Made by a program: the position numbers and the translations under genes
The notes under the pieces: model-generated
Told to the model about the DNA's origin: nothing
Databases searched by the model: none
What the model saw: only the letters and a program-made list of their open reading frames with translations
In this document: positions 6,772-14,699 of the stretch, piece by piece
Position numbering within the stretch: the stretch's first letter is position 1
How the letters are laid out: the number at the start of each line of letters is the position of its first letter
Assembly: GCF_018780385.1 (NCBI RefSeq)
Contig: NZ_JADMJO010000067.1
Span: 1-38,483 of the forward strand
Source of the DNA: Hydrogenophaga sp.
GTDB taxonomy: Bacteria > Pseudomonadota > Gammaproteobacteria > Burkholderiales > Burkholderiaceae_C
DNA length: 38,483 nucleotides
Direction of reading: 5' to 3'

Positions 6772-8019
6772 ATGAAACACGACACCATCGTTCTCGGCGC
6801 CGGCATGGTGGGTGTGGGTTGTGCGCTCCATCTGCAGGCCCGCGGCCAGTCCGTCGCGCTGGTTGATCGGCGTGCGCCGGGGCTGGAAACGTCGTACGGC
6901 AATGCCGGCATCATCCAGCGCGAGGCCATCGCACCCTACGCGCTGCCGCGCGACCTGGGCTTCCTGCTCTCGGGTGCGACCAACCAGCGTGTCGACGTGC
7001 GCTACCACGCCAGCGATGCCGCACGCATGCTGGGCCCGCTATGGACCTACTACCGCAACTCCGCCCCGGACCTCTACAAGCAGATTTCCCGCGAGTACGA
7101 AACCCTCATAGCGCTCTCGCTGGAAACGCACACGCAGCTGATGAACGACGCGGGCGCCAACCACCTCGTGGCGGGGCAGGGCTACCTCATGCTCTACCGC
7201 ACCGAGCGCGAGCTGCAAAGCTTCTTCGAGGTGGCCGACGAGCGCGCCGAGGACGGCGTGAACCACATCAAGCTCACCGGCGCGGACGTGGCCCGCGAAG
7301 AGCCCTCGCTCGTGGGTGCGTTCGCCGGCGCCGTGCGCTGGACCGACCCCGTGGCCATCAGCAGCCCCGGTGATCTGGTGCAGGCCTATGCGCGCCTGTT
7401 CGAGCAGCGGGGTGGGGCGGTGCACCTGGGCGATGCCATGACACTGCGCAAAACCGATGCGGGCGGCTGGCAGGTGGACACCGCTGACGGGCAAACGCTG
7501 GAAGCGGCCGAAGTGGTCGTCGCGCTGGGGCCGTGGACGCTCGAACTCACAGCCCGCTACGGCTATATCGCGCCGATGATCCCCAAGCGCGGCTACCACA
7601 TGCACTACGCCCGCCTGCCCGACAGGCCGCTGCACAGCACCATCATCGACGCCGAGAACGGCTACGTCGTCGCACCCATGAAAGACGGCCTGCGCCTGAC
7701 CACCGGCGCCGAGCTGGCCCACGCCGATTCGCCACGCACGCCCACCCAGATCGACGCCGCCGAAAAGATCGCACGGCAAAGTTTCCCGCTCGGCGAACGC
7801 GTGGACCCCGAACCCTGGATGGGCACGCGACCCTGCATGCCCGACATGAAACCCGTCTTCGGCGCCGTGCCCGGTGTGCCCGGCCTGTGGTGCTGCTTTG
7901 GGCATGGGCACCAGGGGTTCACGCTGGGGCCGGTGACGGGGGAATTGCTGGCGGCGATGATGACCGGGGCGACGCCGAGGGTGGATGTGAGGCCGTTTTC
8001 GCCGGGGAGGTTTGGGTAG
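6772..8019 (+). CDS. FAD-dependent amino-acid oxidoreductase, DadA-like
   Basis: This belongs to the DAO family of FAD-dependent oxidoreductases and most resembles D-amino-acid dehydrogenases. They oxidise D-amino acids to 2-oxo acids and ammonia at the inner membrane. The 415-residue protein starts with the dinucleotide-binding fold: Gly9, Gly11 and Gly14 in VLGAGMVGVG, followed by an acidic-type turn at VDRRAPG. The DadA-like ETSYGNAGII segment follows at about residue 40. The C terminus has the FAD contact CFGHGHQGFTLGPVTG. The start at 6772 puts the glycine motif at the normal distance; an ATG at 6760 is a possible alternative. It appears monocistronic, with a terminator 31 bases on. The substrate is not determined; proline or sarcosine oxidation cannot be excluded. 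Confidence 0.85.
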   Translation: MKHDTIVLGAGMVGVGCALHLQARGQSVALVDRRAPGLETSYGNAGIIQREAIAPYALPRDLGFLLSGATNQRVDVRYHASDAARMLGPLWTYYRNSAPDLYKQISREYETLIALSLETHTQLMNDAGANHLVAGQGYLMLYRTERELQSFFEVADERAEDGVNHIKLTGADVAREEPSLVGAFAGAVRWTDPVAISSPGDLVQAYARLFEQRGGAVHLGDAMTLRKTDAGGWQVDTADGQTLEAAEVVVALGPWTLELTARYGYIAPMIPKRGYHMHYARLPDRPLHSTIIDAENGYVVAPMKDGLRLTTGAELAHADSPRTPTQIDAAEKIARQSFPLGERVDPEPWMGTRPCMPDMKPVFGAVPGVPGLWCCFGHGHQGFTLGPVTGELLAAMMTGATPRVDVRPFSPGRFG

Positions 8020-8050
8020 CAGTTGGCGGGAGTTGCGGCCGGCTCATGAA

Positions 8051-8082
8051 AAAAGCCCTGACTCTTGCGAATCAGGGCTTTT
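8051..8082. terminator. bidirectional intrinsic terminator
   Basis: AAAAGCCCTGA (8051-8061) and TCAGGGCTTTT (8072-8082) make an 11-bp perfect stem with a 10-base loop. The T run inside the second arm serves the oxidoreductase gene on the plus strand. The A run of the first arm gives a T run for minus-strand transcripts coming from fbp and the tRNA gene, which ends 7 bases away. Confidence 0.9.
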
Positions 8083-8088
8083 AAATGT

Positions 8089-8164
8089 TGGTGCCGGAGA
8101 GATGAATCGAACACCCGACCTTCTCATTACGAATGAGCTGCTCTACCGACTGAGCTACACCGGC
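8089..8164 (-). tRNA. thrW: tRNA-Thr (anticodon CGT)
   Basis: Read on the minus strand this is a 76-base tRNA with encoded CCA. It starts GCCGGTG, has D arm GCTC...GAGC, anticodon loop TTCGTAA with anticodon CGT (decodes ACG), a variable loop AGGTC, T arm GGGTG-TTCGATT-CATCT, and ends GGCACCA. Non-standard pairs are U6-U67 in the acceptor stem and G27-A43 at the top of the anticodon stem; the latter is also found in Escherichia coli thrW, the closest namesake. The 5' end is 11 bases after the fbp stop and a terminator follows, so the tRNA is probably processed from a transcript that includes fbp. Confidence 0.96.
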
Positions 8165-8175
8165 AACGCCCGCGA

Positions 8176-9186
8176 TTATAGCCCGGTGTGATAGCTGGTC
8201 ACGCGCTCGACTTCGTTCTTCGAGCCCAGGACCACGCTCACACGTTCGTGCAGTTTGCCGGGCTGGATGTCCAGGATGCGCTGTTTGCCGTTGGTGGCGG
8301 CGCCGCCGGCCTGTTCGACCAGCCAGCCCATGGGGTTGGCTTCGTACATCAGGCGCAACTTGCCGGGCTTCTCGGGTTCGCGCTTGTCCCAGGGGTACAG
8401 GAAGACGCCGCCACGTGTGAGGATGCGGTGCACGTCGGCCACCATGCTGGCCACCCAGCGCATGTTGAAGTCCTTGCCGCGGGGGCCTTCCTGGCCGGCC
8501 AGGCATTCGTCCACGTAGCGCTTCACCGGGGCGTCCCAGTGGCGCATGTTGCTCATGTTGATGGCAAATTCTTTCGTGTCGGGCGGGATCTGCACGTTCT
8601 CTTTGGTGAGCACGAACGAACCCTGCTCGCGGTCGAGCGTGAACATGGCCACGCCGTCGCCCACGGTGAGCACCAGCGTGGTCTGCGGGCCGTACACGCA
8701 GTAGCCGGCGGCCACTTGCTGGGCGCCGGGTTGCAGGAAGTCTTGCTCGCTCACGCCGGCGCTGCCTTCGGGCTTCTTGAGCACGCTGAAGATGGTGCCG
8801 ATGCTGACGTTCACGTCGATGTTGCTGGAGCCGTCGAGCGGGTCGAACAGCAGCAGGTATTCACCCTGCGGGTAGCGGTTGGGCACCACGTAGATGCTGT
8901 CCATTTCCTCGCTGGCCATGGCCGCGAGGTGGCCGCCCCATTCGTTGGCTTCGATCAGCACCTCGTTGGCAATGATGTCGAGCTGCTTCTGCATCTCGCC
9001 TTGCACGTTCTCGGTGGTGGCAGCGCCGAGCACACCGCCGAGGTCGCCTTTGTTGACGGCCTGGCTGATGCTCTTGCAGGCGCGGGCCACCACTTCCAGC
9101 AGCAGGCGCAGCTGAGAAGGGATGTGGCCGTCGACGCGTTGTTGTTCGACGAGGTAGCGGGTGAGGGAGATGCGTTTGTTGCTCAT
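8176..9186 (-). CDS. fbp: fructose-1,6-bisphosphatase class 1
   Basis: This enzyme hydrolyses fructose 1,6-bisphosphate to fructose 6-phosphate and phosphate, the committed step of gluconeogenesis and part of the Calvin cycle in autotrophs. The 336-residue protein has the class 1 metal-binding signature FDPLDGSSN at 114-122, a conserved N-terminal TRYLVEQQR segment, and the C-terminal substrate-loop region [20 protein letters not shown]. Length matches bacterial class 1 enzymes. It follows pepN after 68 bases on the same strand and precedes tRNA-Thr by 11 bases. There is no Calvin-cycle neighbour here, so a general gluconeogenic role is the simpler reading. Confidence 0.97.
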   Translation of the reverse strand: MSNKRISLTRYLVEQQRVDGHIPSQLRLLLEVVARACKSISQAVNKGDLGGVLGAATTENVQGEMQKQLDIIANEVLIEANEWGGHLAAMASEEMDSIYVVPNRYPQGEYLLLFDPLDGSSNIDVNVSIGTIFSVLKKPEGSAGVSEQDFLQPGAQQVAAGYCVYGPQTTLVLTVGDGVAMFTLDREQGSFVLTKENVQIPPDTKEFAINMSNMRHWDAPVKRYVDECLAGQEGPRGKDFNMRWVASMVADVHRILTRGGVFLYPWDKREPEKPGKLRLMYEANPMGWLVEQAGGAATNGKQRILDIQPGKLHERVSVVLGSKNEVERVTSYHTGL

Positions 9187-9202
9187 GAGGAAGGTCTGGT
9201 GA

Positions 9203-9229
9203 GGGCTTCGACAGGCTCAGCCCGAACGG
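9203..9229. repeat. intergenic TTCGACA-type repeat
   Basis: The pepN-fbp gap contains CTTCGACAGGCTCAGCCCGA in a 27-base unit. A shorter relative, CTTCGACAAGCTCAGGACGG, is at 26972-26991 in another gap. The common core CTTCGACArGCTCAG is a short dispersed intergenic repeat that I recall from many proteobacterial genomes. Its role is unknown. Confidence 0.6.
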
Positions 9230-9254
9230 TATGGGTGGCGTGGACGGAGGAAAT

Positions 9255-11951
9255 TCAATCGGCGAGCGCGCGGGTGACGACTTCGCGCACGTCGTTGCTC
9301 AGGTCGGTCTTGGCGGCCACGCGGGCGATGGCTTCTCGCGCGGCGCTGCGGTAGGGCTCGGCGAGTTTTTTCCAGCGGTCGAGTGCGCGCGCCAGGCGGG
9401 CGGCCACCTGCGGGTTGAAGGCGTCGAGTTCGACGACGCGCTCGCTCCAGTACAGGTAGCCCGCCGCGTCCGCGCGGTGGAACGCGCCGGGGTTGGCGCT
9501 GCAGTAGCTGAAGATCACGCTGCGCGCGCGGTTGGGGTTCTTCAGGTGGAAGTCGGGGTGCTTCATGAGCTGGCGCACCGCGGGCAGCACATTGCCACCG
9601 CGATCGGGTGCGCCGGCTTGCAGGGCAAACCACTTGTCGAGCACCAGGTCTTCGTTCTGGAACATGCTGTGGAAGCGGGCGAGGGCGTCACGCGCCAGGG
9701 CGTGGTCGCTCACCACCAGGGCCGACAAGGCGTTGAAGCGGTCGGTCATGTTGCCCGCGTCCTTGAAGCGCTGGTAGGCGCGGCCGGGCCACACCACATC
9801 GCCGCTGGTGCGTGCGTCCAGACACAACATGGTCAGTGCCATGCCGGCCAGCGCGCGGCGGCCGGTGCTCACCGGGTCGGGGCGGTAGGCGCCGTTGTCC
9901 TTGTGCGCGTCGAACGCCCAGGCCCAGTCGGCTTGCAGGGCCTGCGCCAGTTGCAGCCGCATGGCTTCGCGCACGGCGTGCACGCGCTGCGGATCCACTT
10001 CGCCCAACTGCTCCGAGATGTAGGTCTCGCTGGGCAGCGTGAGCACGAGTTCCTTGAACGCCGCGTCCAGCGTGTCGTGACGCAAGACATCGCGCATGGC
10101 GCCGAGGAACGCCGCGTCCAGCGGTGCGTCGGGCACCGGGTCGTCGCTCAAGATGGCCATGAGCGCGCGACGCAGGGCCAGGCGCTGGGCGGCTTCCCAG
10201 CGGTTGAACGGGTCGGGGTCGGAGGCCAGCAGCGTGAGCAGTTGCGCGTCGGTGTAGTGGCAGTCGAGCACCACGGGCGCCGAGAAGCCGCGCAGCAGCG
10301 AGGGCACGGGTTCGCTGTCGAGATTGACGAAGGTGAAGCTCTCGCTGGTTTGCGTCAAAACGAAGGTGCGGCTGCCGGTTTCGGGCTGGGTCCAGTGGGC
10401 AAGTTGCAGCGGCAGTTGCGTGCCGTCGGCGCTCAGCAGTCCGAGCGAGACGGGAATCACGAACGGCTCCTTGGCGCTTTGGCCGGGCGTGGGCGCGCAG
10501 CTCTGGGTGAGGGTGAGCGTGTAGCTGCGGGCAGCCGCGTCATACACACCCTCGGCGCGCAGGCGCGGTGTGCCGGCCTGGCTGTACCAGCGCTTGAACT
10601 GCGGCAGCAGGCGCGCCAGATCGCTGTGCGGGTTGGCGTCGGCCACCGATTGCGCGAAGTCGTCGCAGGTGACGGCCTGGCCGTCGTGCCGCTCGAAGTA
10701 GAGCTTCATGCCCTGGGCGAAGCCGTCGCGCCCCACCAGTGTCTGCATCATGCGCACGACCTCGGCGCCTTTTTCGTACACGGTGACGGTGTAGAAGTTG
10801 TTGATCTCCACGTAGCTGTCGGGCCGCACCGGGTGCGCCATGGGGCCGGCGTCTTCGGGAAACTGCGCGGTGCGCAGCACGCGCACGTCTTCAATGCGCT
10901 TGACCGCGCGCGCCGAGGGCTCGGCACACAGGTCCATGCTGAATTCCTGGTCGCGGAAGACGGTGAGGCCTTCCTTCAGGCTCAGCTGGAACCAGTCGCG
11001 GCAGGTCACGCGGTTGCCGGTCCAGTTGTGGAAGTACTCGTGGCCCACGACCGATTCGATGTTGGCGAAGTCGGTGTCGGTGGCGGTGGCGCTGTTGGCC
11101 AGCACGTACTTGGTGTTGAAGATGTTGAGGCCCTTGTTCTCCATCGCGCCCATGTTGAAGTCGGCGGTGGCCACGATCATGAAGCGCTCCAGATCGAGCG
11201 GCAGGCCGAAGCGGGCTTCGTCCCAGGCCACGCTGGCGATCAGCGAGTTCATGGCGTGTTCGGTCTTGTCCATGTCGCCCGGGCGCACATACACCTGCAA
11301 GAGGTGGTTGCCGCCGCTGCGCGAGGTGATGCGCTGCTCGCGCGCCACCAACTGGCCGGCGACGAGCGCGAACAGATAGCAGGGCTTCTTGTGCGGGTCG
11401 ACCCACTTGGCGAAATGACGCCCATCGGGCAACTTGCCTTCTTCCACCAGGTTGCCGTTGGACAGCAGCACCGGGTACTTGGCCTTGTCGGCGCGCAGCG
11501 TCACGGTGTAGCTGGCCATCACGTCGGGGCGGTCCAGGAAATACGTGATGCGGCGAAAGCCCTCGGCCTCGCACTGCGTGAAGAAGGTGCCCTGGCTCAC
11601 GTACAGGCCCATGAGCTGGGTGTTCTTCTCGGGGGTGCAGGTGGTGAAGATTTCCAGATCGAACGGCTCGGTGCCTTCGGGCAGACTCTCCAGCACGAGC
11701 TGTTGGCCGTCCATCTTGAACGAGCAGCCCGCACCGTTGACCAGCACGCGCGCGAGGTTCAGGTCTTCACCATCGAGCCGCAAGGCTTGCGCCGGCACGT
11801 CGGGGTTGCGGCGCAGACGCATCTTGTTGAGCACGCGCGTCTTGGCCGGGTCCAGGTCGAAGCACAGGTCGACCGTGTCGATCCAGTAAGCCGGGGCGGC
11901 GTAGTCTTCGCGGCGAACCACGGTGGTGGGGCCTTCACGCAGTGAACTCAT
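9255..11951 (-). CDS. pepN: aminopeptidase N (M1 zinc metallopeptidase)
   Basis: PepN is the broad-specificity cytoplasmic aminopeptidase that removes N-terminal residues during peptide turnover. The 898-residue protein has the exopeptidase motif GAMEN at 268-272 and the zinc site HEYFH at 304-308 with the third ligand Glu327 in SLKEGLT. The N-terminal beta domain, the catalytic thermolysin-like domain, a beta sandwich at about 460-560 and a helical C-terminal domain follow the order of the E. coli enzyme (870 residues). The start is three bases after the prfB stop, so translation may be coupled. No signal peptide is present, consistent with the cytosol. Confidence 0.96.
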   Translation of the reverse strand: MSSLREGPTTVVRREDYAAPAYWIDTVDLCFDLDPAKTRVLNKMRLRRNPDVPAQALRLDGEDLNLARVLVNGAGCSFKMDGQQLVLESLPEGTEPFDLEIFTTCTPEKNTQLMGLYVSQGTFFTQCEAEGFRRITYFLDRPDVMASYTVTLRADKAKYPVLLSNGNLVEEGKLPDGRHFAKWVDPHKKPCYLFALVAGQLVAREQRITSRSGGNHLLQVYVRPGDMDKTEHAMNSLIASVAWDEARFGLPLDLERFMIVATADFNMGAMENKGLNIFNTKYVLANSATATDTDFANIESVVGHEYFHNWTGNRVTCRDWFQLSLKEGLTVFRDQEFSMDLCAEPSARAVKRIEDVRVLRTAQFPEDAGPMAHPVRPDSYVEINNFYTVTVYEKGAEVVRMMQTLVGRDGFAQGMKLYFERHDGQAVTCDDFAQSVADANPHSDLARLLPQFKRWYSQAGTPRLRAEGVYDAAARSYTLTLTQSCAPTPGQSAKEPFVIPVSLGLLSADGTQLPLQLAHWTQPETGSRTFVLTQTSESFTFVNLDSEPVPSLLRGFSAPVVLDCHYTDAQLLTLLASDPDPFNRWEAAQRLALRRALMAILSDDPVPDAPLDAAFLGAMRDVLRHDTLDAAFKELVLTLPSETYISEQLGEVDPQRVHAVREAMRLQLAQALQADWAWAFDAHKDNGAYRPDPVSTGRRALAGMALTMLCLDARTSGDVVWPGRAYQRFKDAGNMTDRFNALSALVVSDHALARDALARFHSMFQNEDLVLDKWFALQAGAPDRGGNVLPAVRQLMKHPDFHLKNPNRARSVIFSYCSANPGAFHRADAAGYLYWSERVVELDAFNPQVAARLARALDRWKKLAEPYRSAAREAIARVAAKTDLSNDVREVVTRALAD

Positions 11952-11954
11952 GGA

Positions 11955-13059
11955 TCAAACCCCTTGTTTGAGGGACGCTTCGATGAAGGGATCGAGGTCT
12001 CCGTCCAGCACTTTCTGTGTGGCGGAAATCTCGACGTTGGTGCGCAGGTCCTTGATGCGGCTGTTGTCCAGCACGTAAGAGCGGATCTGGTGACCCCAGC
12101 CCACGTCGGTCTTGGTGTCTTCCAGCTTCTGCTGTTCTTCCTGCTGCTTGCGCAGTTCGAAGTCGTACAGCTTGGAGCGCAGGCGTTTCCAGGCCACGTC
12201 GCGGTTGCCGTGCTGGCTGCGACCGTCCTGGCACTGCACCACGATGCCGGTGGGAATGTGCGTGAGGCGCACGGCCGAGTCGGTCTTGTTGATGTGCTGA
12301 CCACCGGCGCCCGAGGCGCGATAGGTGTCGGTGCGCACGTCGGACGGGTTGATGTTGATCTCGATCGAGTCGTCGATCTCGGGGTACACGAACACCGACG
12401 CGAACGAGGTGTGGCGCCCACCCGAGGAGTCGAACGGGCTCTTGCGCACCAGGCGGTGCACACCGGTTTCGGTGCGCAGCAGGCCAAAGGCGTAGTCGCC
12501 TTCGATCTTGATGGTGGCGCTCTTGATGCCGGCGGTGTCGCCCTCGGTCTCGTCTTCGATGATGGTCTTGAAGCCCTTGCGCTCGGCGTAGCGCAGGTAC
12601 TGGCGGAGCAGCATGCTGGCCCAGTCGCAGGCTTCGGTGCCGCCGGCGCCGGCCTGGATGTCCAGGAAACAGTTCAACGGATCGGACGGGTTGCTGAACA
12701 TGCGGCGGAATTCGAGCTTCTCCACCTCGACCGCAACCTTGGCGGCTTCACCTTCGATGGTGATCAGGCCGGCGACATCGCCGTCTTCGCTCGACATCTC
12801 GAACAACTCGGTGTTGTCCGCCAATTCACCGGTGAGGCGGTCGAGCACCAGCACCACGTCTTCGAGGGATTTTTTCTCGCGGCCCAGGTCCTGGGCGCGT
12901 TTGGGGTCGTTCCAGACCGTGGGGTCTTCCAGTGCCGACTCGACTTCCTTCAACTTCGATGCTTTGGCATCGTAGTCAAAGATACCTCCGGAGCTCGACC
13001 ACGCGTGTGGTCAGGTCTTCGAGCTGGCTTCGGATGGCGTTACTGCGTTCGGCTTCCAT
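11955..13059 (-). CDS. prfB: peptide chain release factor 2, with programmed +1 frameshift
   Basis: RF2 recognises UGA and UAA stop codons and triggers peptide release on the ribosome. The gene is split: 27 codons from the ATG at 13059 reach an in-frame TGA (12978-12976), and the rest reads in the +1 frame from 12977, giving 367 residues. The specificity tripeptide SPF is at 207-209 and the catalytic GGQ at 252-254, both in the positions of E. coli RF2. The short N-terminal frame reads [12 protein letters not shown] and ends RRYL. A start within the second frame at about 12953 would lose the N-terminal helix and should not be used. pepN follows after three bases. Confidence 0.97.
12975..12992 (-). 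promoter_or_regulatory. prfB autoregulatory frameshift site
   Basis: On the minus strand the site reads CGGAGG-TAT-CTT-TGA-C. The Shine-Dalgarno-like GGAGG lies three bases before CTT, where the peptidyl-tRNA slips to TTT, skipping one base at TGA so that GAC is read next. The TGA is followed by C, the weakest context for termination. When RF2 is scarce, frameshifting rises and more RF2 is made. The arrangement is the same as in E. coli. Confidence 0.96.
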
Positions 13060-13129
13060 GGGGTATTCCTGCGGTCAATGTCAAAACCGCGATTTTCTCA
13101 CGCCATCCTGCCGCCAGCGGTCGTGGCCT

Positions 13130-13669
13130 TTAAAAGCGCCAGGTGGTACCGAACATGACCGCAGCGGTGCCCAGCAGCTGGATCTCGAGCGTGCTCTTGG
13201 GTGACAGGCGGTAGCCGATGGCGGGAATGATCACGGGCGCGAAGCCGCCCACGTTCATGGGCACCTTGTTCTTGTACTGGCCCACATAGCCGTAGATGAT
13301 GCCGGCGCTCACCGACACATAGAGCTGTGGCTGGGCCTGCCAGAAGCCGGGCCAGCTCTTGCCCACGAAGGCGTAAGCCGATGGCTGACCGAACGAATTG
13401 TTGAACAGGCTGAAGCCGCAGTAGCGGTTGTTGGGCAGCAGGCGGCTCACGCTGACCGCATACACCTGCTCGTGCTCATCGTCCGAGGTCCAGTGGTGGG
13501 TGTAGGGCGAGAAGAAGGCCTCGTAGCGAGGGGCATCAGGCGCTGCACTGGCGGGCTGGTCGTAGCCCGGACACAAATCCCAGGTACCCGCCATGGCCGG
13601 TGCACCCATCAGAAGGCCAAGCGCAGCGGCGGTGGCAGGCTTGAAGAGCGCGTGGTGGAAAGATTTCAT
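13130..13669 (-). CDS. PagP-like small outer-membrane beta-barrel protein
   Basis: The 179-residue product has a signal peptide (residues 1-27, ending PAMA), alternating amphipathic strands and a C-terminal phenylalanine, so an eight-strand outer-membrane barrel is likely. The segment FNNSFGQPSAYAFVGKSW (90-106) lines up by eye with the surface-loop region of PagP lipid A palmitoyltransferase (FKDSF...GGYGW), and His58/His59 lie where the catalytic His is expected. If that alignment is right, the catalytic Asp is Asn91 and Ser92 is kept. Family membership is therefore probable but activity is uncertain. The start at 13669 is chosen for the signal peptide; the longer frame from 13723 lacks support. 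It lies 77 bases downstream of the hydrolase gene. Confidence 0.5.
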   Translation of the reverse strand: MKSFHHALFKPATAAALGLLMGAPAMAGTWDLCPGYDQPASAAPDAPRYEAFFSPYTHHWTSDDEHEQVYAVSVSRLLPNNRYCGFSLFNNSFGQPSAYAFVGKSWPGFWQAQPQLYVSVSAGIIYGYVGQYKNKVPMNVGGFAPVIIPAIGYRLSPKSTLEIQLLGTAAVMFGTTWRF

Positions 13670-13746
13670 AACGCGCGAGTATGCCCGCCCCCTTTTGATT
13701 GCAGGGTGAAAGGTTTGCAACAACCCGCATTTGCGCCCGGGACCGG

Positions 13747-14676
13747 TCAGGGCACGCTGTTCAGGAATGTTTCGATCAGACGCGCCAGTTCTGCGGGCTG
13801 GTCATGGTGCATCATGTGGCCCGCCTCCTGCACCACGGCGCTTTCCAGCCGCGGCACGGCACGGATGCGTTCCAGGTACTGGGCCAGCGTGAACGAGCCT
13901 TTCCACCACTGCCCCAGGCTGTCGTCACTGGCGGTGACGGACAGCACCGGCGCGCTGATGCGCCGGTAGATCTCCAGCGCTTCGTCCAGGCGGTACAGGT
14001 GGGCACTGGTCACCTTGTGCCCCGCGTCGCCCAGAATCTCCCACTCACCCTGCGCGTTGGGCGCTGCCCATTGTTGGGCCAGCCAGTCGGCCTTCTCTTG
14101 CTCCAGTCGCGGGTTGGTTTTCATGAGCCGGCGCGCCACGCCATCGGCGTCGGGGTAGCTCTTGAGCGCCTTGCCGCCGCGTTGGACGGTCTTGATCTCG
14201 TCCATCCACTGCGCGTAGCGCCCGGGCGCTTGCGCGGGCCGCGTCTCGGGCATGCCGAAGCCTTCGAGGTTGACCAGGTGCTTGATGCGCTCGGGCCGAA
14301 CGCCCGCATACATCATGGCAATGTTGCCGCCCATGCTGTGGCCCACCAGATCGACCTTGCGCTCGCCGACGTAATGATCGAGCAGGGCGTCGAGATCGGC
14401 CATGTAGTCGGGGAACCAGTAGCTGTCGACCGCCGGCCCTTCAAGGCGGGTGTGCCCGAAGCCGCGCCAGTCGGGCGCGATGATCCAGCGCTCGGTCTGC
14501 AAGGCGTCCACCACAAACTGCCACGAAGCCGCCACATCCATCCAGCCATGCACCAGCACCAGCGGCGTCACGGTGTCGCTGCGCTGACCCCATGTGCGCA
14601 CGTGGTAGCTCAGATTGCGGACCGGGACGAATTCGCTGCGCGAGGCTCTCAGTGCTTGGTACATTCGTCGAATCAT
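13747..14676 (-). CDS. alpha/beta-fold hydrolase
   Basis: This is a soluble serine hydrolase of the alpha/beta-hydrolase fold (309 residues), with the oxyanion segment HGWMDVAASW, the nucleophile elbow GHSMGG (Ser114), an acid at Asp251 or Asp252, and the terminal His287 in EAGHMMHH. The cap domain between about 140 and 235 is helical. The family includes esterases, epoxide and haloalkane hydrolases; nothing here fixes the substrate. The start at 14676 leaves only 23 bases to the divergent acyl-CoA synthetase start; a second ATG at 14664 is also possible. Pairing with a synthetase suggests acyl or ester metabolism, but this is only inferred from location. Confidence 0.85.
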   Translation of the reverse strand: MIRRMYQALRASRSEFVPVRNLSYHVRTWGQRSDTVTPLVLVHGWMDVAASWQFVVDALQTERWIIAPDWRGFGHTRLEGPAVDSYWFPDYMADLDALLDHYVGERKVDLVGHSMGGNIAMMYAGVRPERIKHLVNLEGFGMPETRPAQAPGRYAQWMDEIKTVQRGGKALKSYPDADGVARRLMKTNPRLEQEKADWLAQQWAAPNAQGEWEILGDAGHKVTSAHLYRLDEALEIYRRISAPVLSVTASDDSLGQWWKGSFTLAQYLERIRAVPRLESAVVQEAGHMMHHDQPAELARLIETFLNSVP

Positions 14677-14699
14677 AGAGAACGAGACCGAGAGACACC

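Noticed and set aside
9231..11945. A 904-codon open frame on the plus strand opposite pepN
   Set aside because: It is the mirror of a GC-rich coding gene: low-complexity His/Val/Ala/Gly-rich translation, no recognisable domain, while the minus strand encodes a complete aminopeptidase N.
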